From: Phaeobacter sp. A36a-5a
Lineage (GTDB): Bacteria; Pseudomonadota; Alphaproteobacteria; Rhodobacterales; Rhodobacteraceae
Assembly: GCF_037911135.1 (NCBI RefSeq)
Contig: NZ_JBBLYU010000001.1
Location: 1,984,001-2,048,000, forward strand
Reading direction: 5' to 3'
Length of the DNA stretch: 64,000 nucleotides
A program made the translations under genes and the position numbers. Shown piece by piece: positions 61,201 through 64,000 of this stretch; positions within the stretch are counted from its first letter, which is position 1, and each line of letters begins with the position of its first letter. Under the pieces are notes generated by a model. It searched no databases. It was not told the DNA's origin and saw only the letters and a list, made by a program, of their open reading frames with translations.

Positions 61201-61647
61201 ATGCGTGCCCTGATCCAGCGAGTGTCCGAGGCGTCTGTCACCGTCGACGGCGATATCATCGGTGAAATCGGTGAAGGCCTGCTGATCCTGATCTGCGCGA
61301 TGGCGGGGGACAGCGCGGCCGAAGCGGATCAGATGGCGGCCAAGATCAGCAATCTGCGGATTTTCCGCGATGAGGCGGGCAAGATGAACCGCTCGGTAAA
61401 GGACATCGGCGGCGGCGCGCTGGTTGTCAGCCAGTTTACACTGGCCGCCGATACCCGCCGTGGCAACCGGCCCGGCTTCTCCAATGCCGCCGCGCCGGAT
61501 CTGGGCCGCGCGCTTTACACCCGGTTTGCCGATCAGCTGGCGGCGCTTGAGGTGCCTGTGGCGCGCGGGTCCTTTGGGGCCGATATGCAGGTTGCGCTGA
61601 TCAACTCCGGTCCGGTGACCATCTGGATGGACAGCGCGGACTGGTGA
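61201..61647 (+). CDS. dtd: D-aminoacyl-tRNA deacylase
   Basis: The 148-residue protein is a full [23 protein letters not shown], the [21 protein letters not shown] loop and the NSGPVTIW catalytic/chiral-proofreading motif with the invariant threonine. It removes D-amino acids from tRNA and also prevents Gly mischarging. Start fixed at 61201 by AGGATAATCC. It is the last of the forward run from rluB; a 476-base gap separates it from the ABC transporter genes. Confidence 0.96.
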   Translation: MRALIQRVSEASVTVDGDIIGEIGEGLLILICAMAGDSAAEADQMAAKISNLRIFRDEAGKMNRSVKDIGGGALVVSQFTLAADTRRGNRPGFSNAAAPDLGRALYTRFADQLAALEVPVARGSFGADMQVALINSGPVTIWMDSADW

Positions 61648-62123
61648 ACTGCGCTTTTCTGCGGGCGGATTGCGGTTAGGTTGCGGATGTCGTTTTCCGT
61701 CATGTCCTGACGCGCCCATTGGTGCCAAAGCAAGCATCCGAAATCGCGCAAATGCGCCAGATCGGCCATCGCGCCCGCAGCTGCGGCCTGTCGCAAAACC
61801 GGCTCGGATCACCCGTTTTGGCCGAAAATCAGGCGGGGGCCACCATCCATTGGCGAAATACGGGGTGCGGCGGCGATAATAATTGGCATCGCGAGTGCAT
61901 TGGTTTTTTCCACATATTGTCCCACCAGCCATTCACTTCTTACCAAATACGACATACCAGTTCCAAAAGACGACGGGATCACCGTCTCTTTATGCCTTCG
62001 CCATCCCCGCCTGCGCCAGAAAGCACGCTAATAAGGGTTGCGAGGTCGCAGCAAATGCGCAAACCTTGAATGACAATTCAAGAAATGACGTGTTCAGCGT
62101 CTAGATACGACAGGGAGTCCGCA
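61648..62123. other. Non-coding gap before the peptide ABC transporter
   Basis: 476 bases with no supported reading frame. Positions 61883-61899 read TTGGCATCGCGAGTGCA, with GG and GC separated by 10 bases, the spacing of a sigma-54 promoter, though the bases around them fit only in part. The rest is AT-richer than the genes on each side and presumably holds the transporter operon promoter and leader. Confidence 0.45.
61883..61899 (+). promoter_or_regulatory. Possible sigma-54-type promoter
   Basis: TTGGCATCGCGAGTGCA has the GG (61885-61886) and GC (61897-61898) elements exactly 10 bases apart, as required for the -24/-12 class. The consensus between is TTGGCACG-N4-TTGCW, and two or three bases deviate here. 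It is about 225 bases before the transporter start. Weak support. Confidence 0.25.
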
Positions 62124-63710
62124 ATGAAAGACCAGATTGATTTCATGACGCAAAGCGTCACCTCCGGGAAAATGACCCGGCGTGAATTCATGGGCAAAAC
62201 CGCCGCACTCGGCATCAGCGCCGCAGTAGCAGGCAGCCTGTTTGCCCGCGCCGTCGAGGCCGCAGGCCCGGTCAAAGGGGGCACGCTGAAGCTCGGCTCC
62301 ATCGGCGGCGGCAGCACCGACTCGCTCGATCCCGCCGTGGCCGCAAGCCAGGTGCCCTACCACAACCTCAACCAGTTCGGTGAGACCCTGGTCAACGTCA
62401 CCGAGAACGGCACCATCGAAAACCGCTTGGCAGAAAGCGTCGAGGCAAGCGCCGACGCCAAAACCTGGACCTTCAAGATCCGCAAAGGTGTTGAGTTCCA
62501 CAACGGCAAGGCGCTGACGGCCGAGGACGTGATGCGCACCATGGAGCGCCACTCCAACGAGGACAGTAAATCGGGTGCGCTCGGCATCATGCGCGGTATC
62601 GAAGGCATGAAAGTCGATGGTGACAACTTCATCGTCGAGTTGGGCACCGCCAATGCCGATCTGCCCTATCTGATGGCCGACTATCACCTGATGATCCAGC
62701 CCAATGGTGGTTTCGACAACCCCGCAGAGGGCGTTGGCACCGGCGCCTATATGCTGGTCGCGGACGAACCGGGCGTGCGCCATGCCTACAAGAAGAACCC
62801 CAACTACTGGGATGACACCCGCGGCCATGTCGATGAAGTCGAAATCGTGGTGATTAACGACGCCACCGCCCGTATGGCGGCGCTGCAATCGGGTCAGGTG
62901 CATATCGCCAACCGTGTTGAGCCGAAGGTGGCAGGGCTCCTCGACCGTGCACCGAACCTCACAGTGCACTCAACCGCAGGTCCGGGCCACTATGTGTTCA
63001 TCATGCATTGCGACACCGCGCCGTTTGACAACAACGAGCTGCGTCTGGCGCTTAAATATGCCATCAACCGTCAAGAAATGGTCGATAAGGTTCTGCGCGG
63101 CTATGGCTCCGTCGGGAACGACATGCCGATCAACTCCGCCTATCCGCTGTTTGATGACAGCATCCCGCAGCGCCCGTTTGATCCGGCCAAAGCGGCAGAG
63201 CACTACAAGAAATCCGGCCATGACGGCAGCCCGATCATCCTGCGGGTGTCGGATGTGGCCTTCCCGGGTGCATTGGATGCAGCCCAGCTGTTCCAGCAGT
63301 CGGCCAATGCCGCCGGTATCCCGCTGGAACTGAAGCGCGAGCCCGGTGATGGTTACTGGTCCGAAGTCTGGAACGCCCAGCCGTTCTGTGCCTCCTACTG
63401 GGGGGGGCGTCCGGTGCAGGACCAGATGTATTCGACCGCTTATCTGTCGACCGCAGACTGGAACGACACCCGCTTCAAGCGCGAAGACTTTGACGCCCTG
63501 CTACTACAGGCCCGAGGTGAGCTGGATGAAGCCAAGCGCAAGGCGCTCTACAGCCAGATGGGCATGCTGGTCCGCGACAATGGTGGCTTGATCTGCCCGA
63601 TGTTCAACGACTTCATCGACGCCACAAGCAACAAGGTCCAGGGCTGGATCTCTGACCCAACCGGCGACGTGATGTCCGGCAAGTGGTCCCACAAGTGCTG
63701 GTTGGCCTGA
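62124..63710 (+). CDS. Extracellular substrate-binding protein of a dipeptide-type ABC transporter
   Basis: The ATG at 62124 follows AGGGAGTCC; the protein has 528 residues. After about 16 residues comes a twin-arginine-like signal (MTRREFMGKTAALGISAAVAG with later cleavage near VEA-AG), then a solute-binding protein family 5 domain: GSTDSLDPAVAASQVPYHNLNQFGETL, the WTFKIRKGVEFHNGKALTAEDVMRTMERHS region, and ALKYAINRQEMVDKVLRG with PFDPAKAAEHYKKSG. It captures peptides, or other solutes such as opines or nickel complexes, in the periplasm. The permease gene follows after 14 bases. Confidence 0.93.
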   Translation: MKDQIDFMTQSVTSGKMTRREFMGKTAALGISAAVAGSLFARAVEAAGPVKGGTLKLGSIGGGSTDSLDPAVAASQVPYHNLNQFGETLVNVTENGTIENRLAESVEASADAKTWTFKIRKGVEFHNGKALTAEDVMRTMERHSNEDSKSGALGIMRGIEGMKVDGDNFIVELGTANADLPYLMADYHLMIQPNGGFDNPAEGVGTGAYMLVADEPGVRHAYKKNPNYWDDTRGHVDEVEIVVINDATARMAALQSGQVHIANRVEPKVAGLLDRAPNLTVHSTAGPGHYVFIMHCDTAPFDNNELRLALKYAINRQEMVDKVLRGYGSVGNDMPINSAYPLFDDSIPQRPFDPAKAAEHYKKSGHDGSPIILRVSDVAFPGALDAAQLFQQSANAAGIPLELKREPGDGYWSEVWNAQPFCASYWGGRPVQDQMYSTAYLSTADWNDTRFKREDFDALLLQARGELDEAKRKALYSQMGMLVRDNGGLICPMFNDFIDATSNKVQGWISDPTGDVMSGKWSHKCWLA

Positions 63711-63724
63711 TAGAGGTCCATGCC

Positions 63725-64000
63725 ATGCACCCCGTTTTGAAACTTGTGTCCCAGCGCCTCGCGCTGGGACTGATTCTCTTGATCGCCGCATCCGTGCTCA
63801 TCTTCATGGGCACCTTGATCCTGCCCGGCGATGTGGCGCAGTCCATTCTGGGCCAGTCGGCCACGCCCGAGGCACTTGCCAACCTGCGCGAGGAACTGGG
63901 GCTGAATGAACCGGCTGTTCTGCGCTATTTCGACTGGCTGTTCGGCGCCCTGCAAGGTGATCTGGGCACCGCCCTGACCAATGGTCAGGACATCGCAACC
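63725..64000 (+). CDS. ABC transporter permease, DppB type (N-terminal part, runs off the window)
   Basis: The ATG at 63725 follows the substrate-binding gene by 14 bases. The visible 92 residues (MHPVLKLVSQRLALGLILLI, AASVLIFMGTLILPGDVAQS, ILGQSATPEALANLREELGL, then YFDWLFGALQGDLGTAL) are the first membrane helix and the periplasmic loop typical of DppB/OppB permeases. The remainder is outside the window. Together with the gene before it, it marks the start of a peptide-type uptake operon. Confidence 0.95.
   Translation, partial: MHPVLKLVSQRLALGLILLIAASVLIFMGTLILPGDVAQSILGQSATPEALANLREELGLNEPAVLRYFDWLFGALQGDLGTALTNGQDIAT

Overview
The window looks like chromosomal DNA of a marine alphaproteobacterium of the Roseobacter group (Rhodobacteraceae; Phaeobacter, Ruegeria or Leisingera are the nearest in feel). 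Reasons: high GC with strong G/C third positions; a complete propionyl-CoA to methylmalonyl-CoA set with a PccR/ScfR-type regulator; a choline-sulfate to glycine betaine cluster with a short BCCT carrier; an alphaproteobacterial RNase P RNA; and a dispersed intergenic element containing GGATATTT plus CCAGAAGA that I associate with roseobacter genomes. No rRNA, tRNA, prophage, insertion sequence or CRISPR was seen.

Layout. 1-9.1 kb: propionate assimilation on the minus strand (pccB, small lipoprotein and hypothetical genes, pccA, a lipoprotein, a sulfotransferase-like gene, the start of methylmalonyl-CoA mutase). 9.1-14.3 kb: PccR-type boxes, a serralysin-like RTX protease, an MFS exporter, pccR with its own boxes, a secreted protein and a DUF465 protein. 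14.4-21.5 kb: betA, betB, betC and a BCCT carrier (minus), divergent from betI (plus). 21.5-34.3 kb: DUF1036 protein, EamA exporter, LysE/ArgP pair, a ClpP-like membrane protein, GNAT, YebC, two SLC13 carriers around a flavin oxidoreductase, and a TIGR00282 phosphoesterase. 34.4-43.3 kb: 5-FTHF cyclo-ligase, MgtE, guanine deaminase facing an 8-oxoguanine-type deaminase, HisN, an XRE regulator, a quinone oxidoreductase with a structured leader, a LysR regulator and a DUF1127 protein. 43.4-52.7 kb: a lower-GC EamA transporter, a BI-1 protein, GNAT, rpmG, rnpB, an AmpD-like amidase, an Excalibur-like lipoprotein, gatA, gatC, a metallo-beta-lactamase-fold hydrolase, tag and tadA. 52.8-61.6 kb: rluB with a very long basic tail, then a compact plus-strand cluster (24-codon membrane peptide, XpaC, TelA, DUF2927 lipoprotein, YdjI-like SPFH/GYF protein, cytochrome b561-like protein, YdjG-like zinc-ribbon protein), a nitroreductase and dtd. 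61.6-64 kb: start of a dipeptide-type ABC uptake operon.

How genes work together. PccA and PccB carboxylate propionyl-CoA and the mutase rearranges methylmalonyl-CoA to succinyl-CoA; PccR, whose TTTGCAAA-like boxes lie before pccB and before pccR itself, is the likely switch. BetC, BetA and BetB convert choline-O-sulfate via choline and betaine aldehyde to glycine betaine, with a BCCT carrier and BetI control; a near-perfect inverted repeat between the carrier and betI is the likely operator.

The best candidate for an undescribed system is 54.2-60.4 kb. It places the XpaC/TelA pair, known from Ter/toxic-anion resistance loci, in one transcription unit with relatives of the Bacillus YdjI/YdjG proteins that dock PspA during membrane stress, plus a b-type cytochrome, a lipoprotein and a tiny membrane peptide. 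The GYF-like domain and the proline tracts inside this set suggest a self-assembling envelope-stress complex. That function is inferred, not shown.
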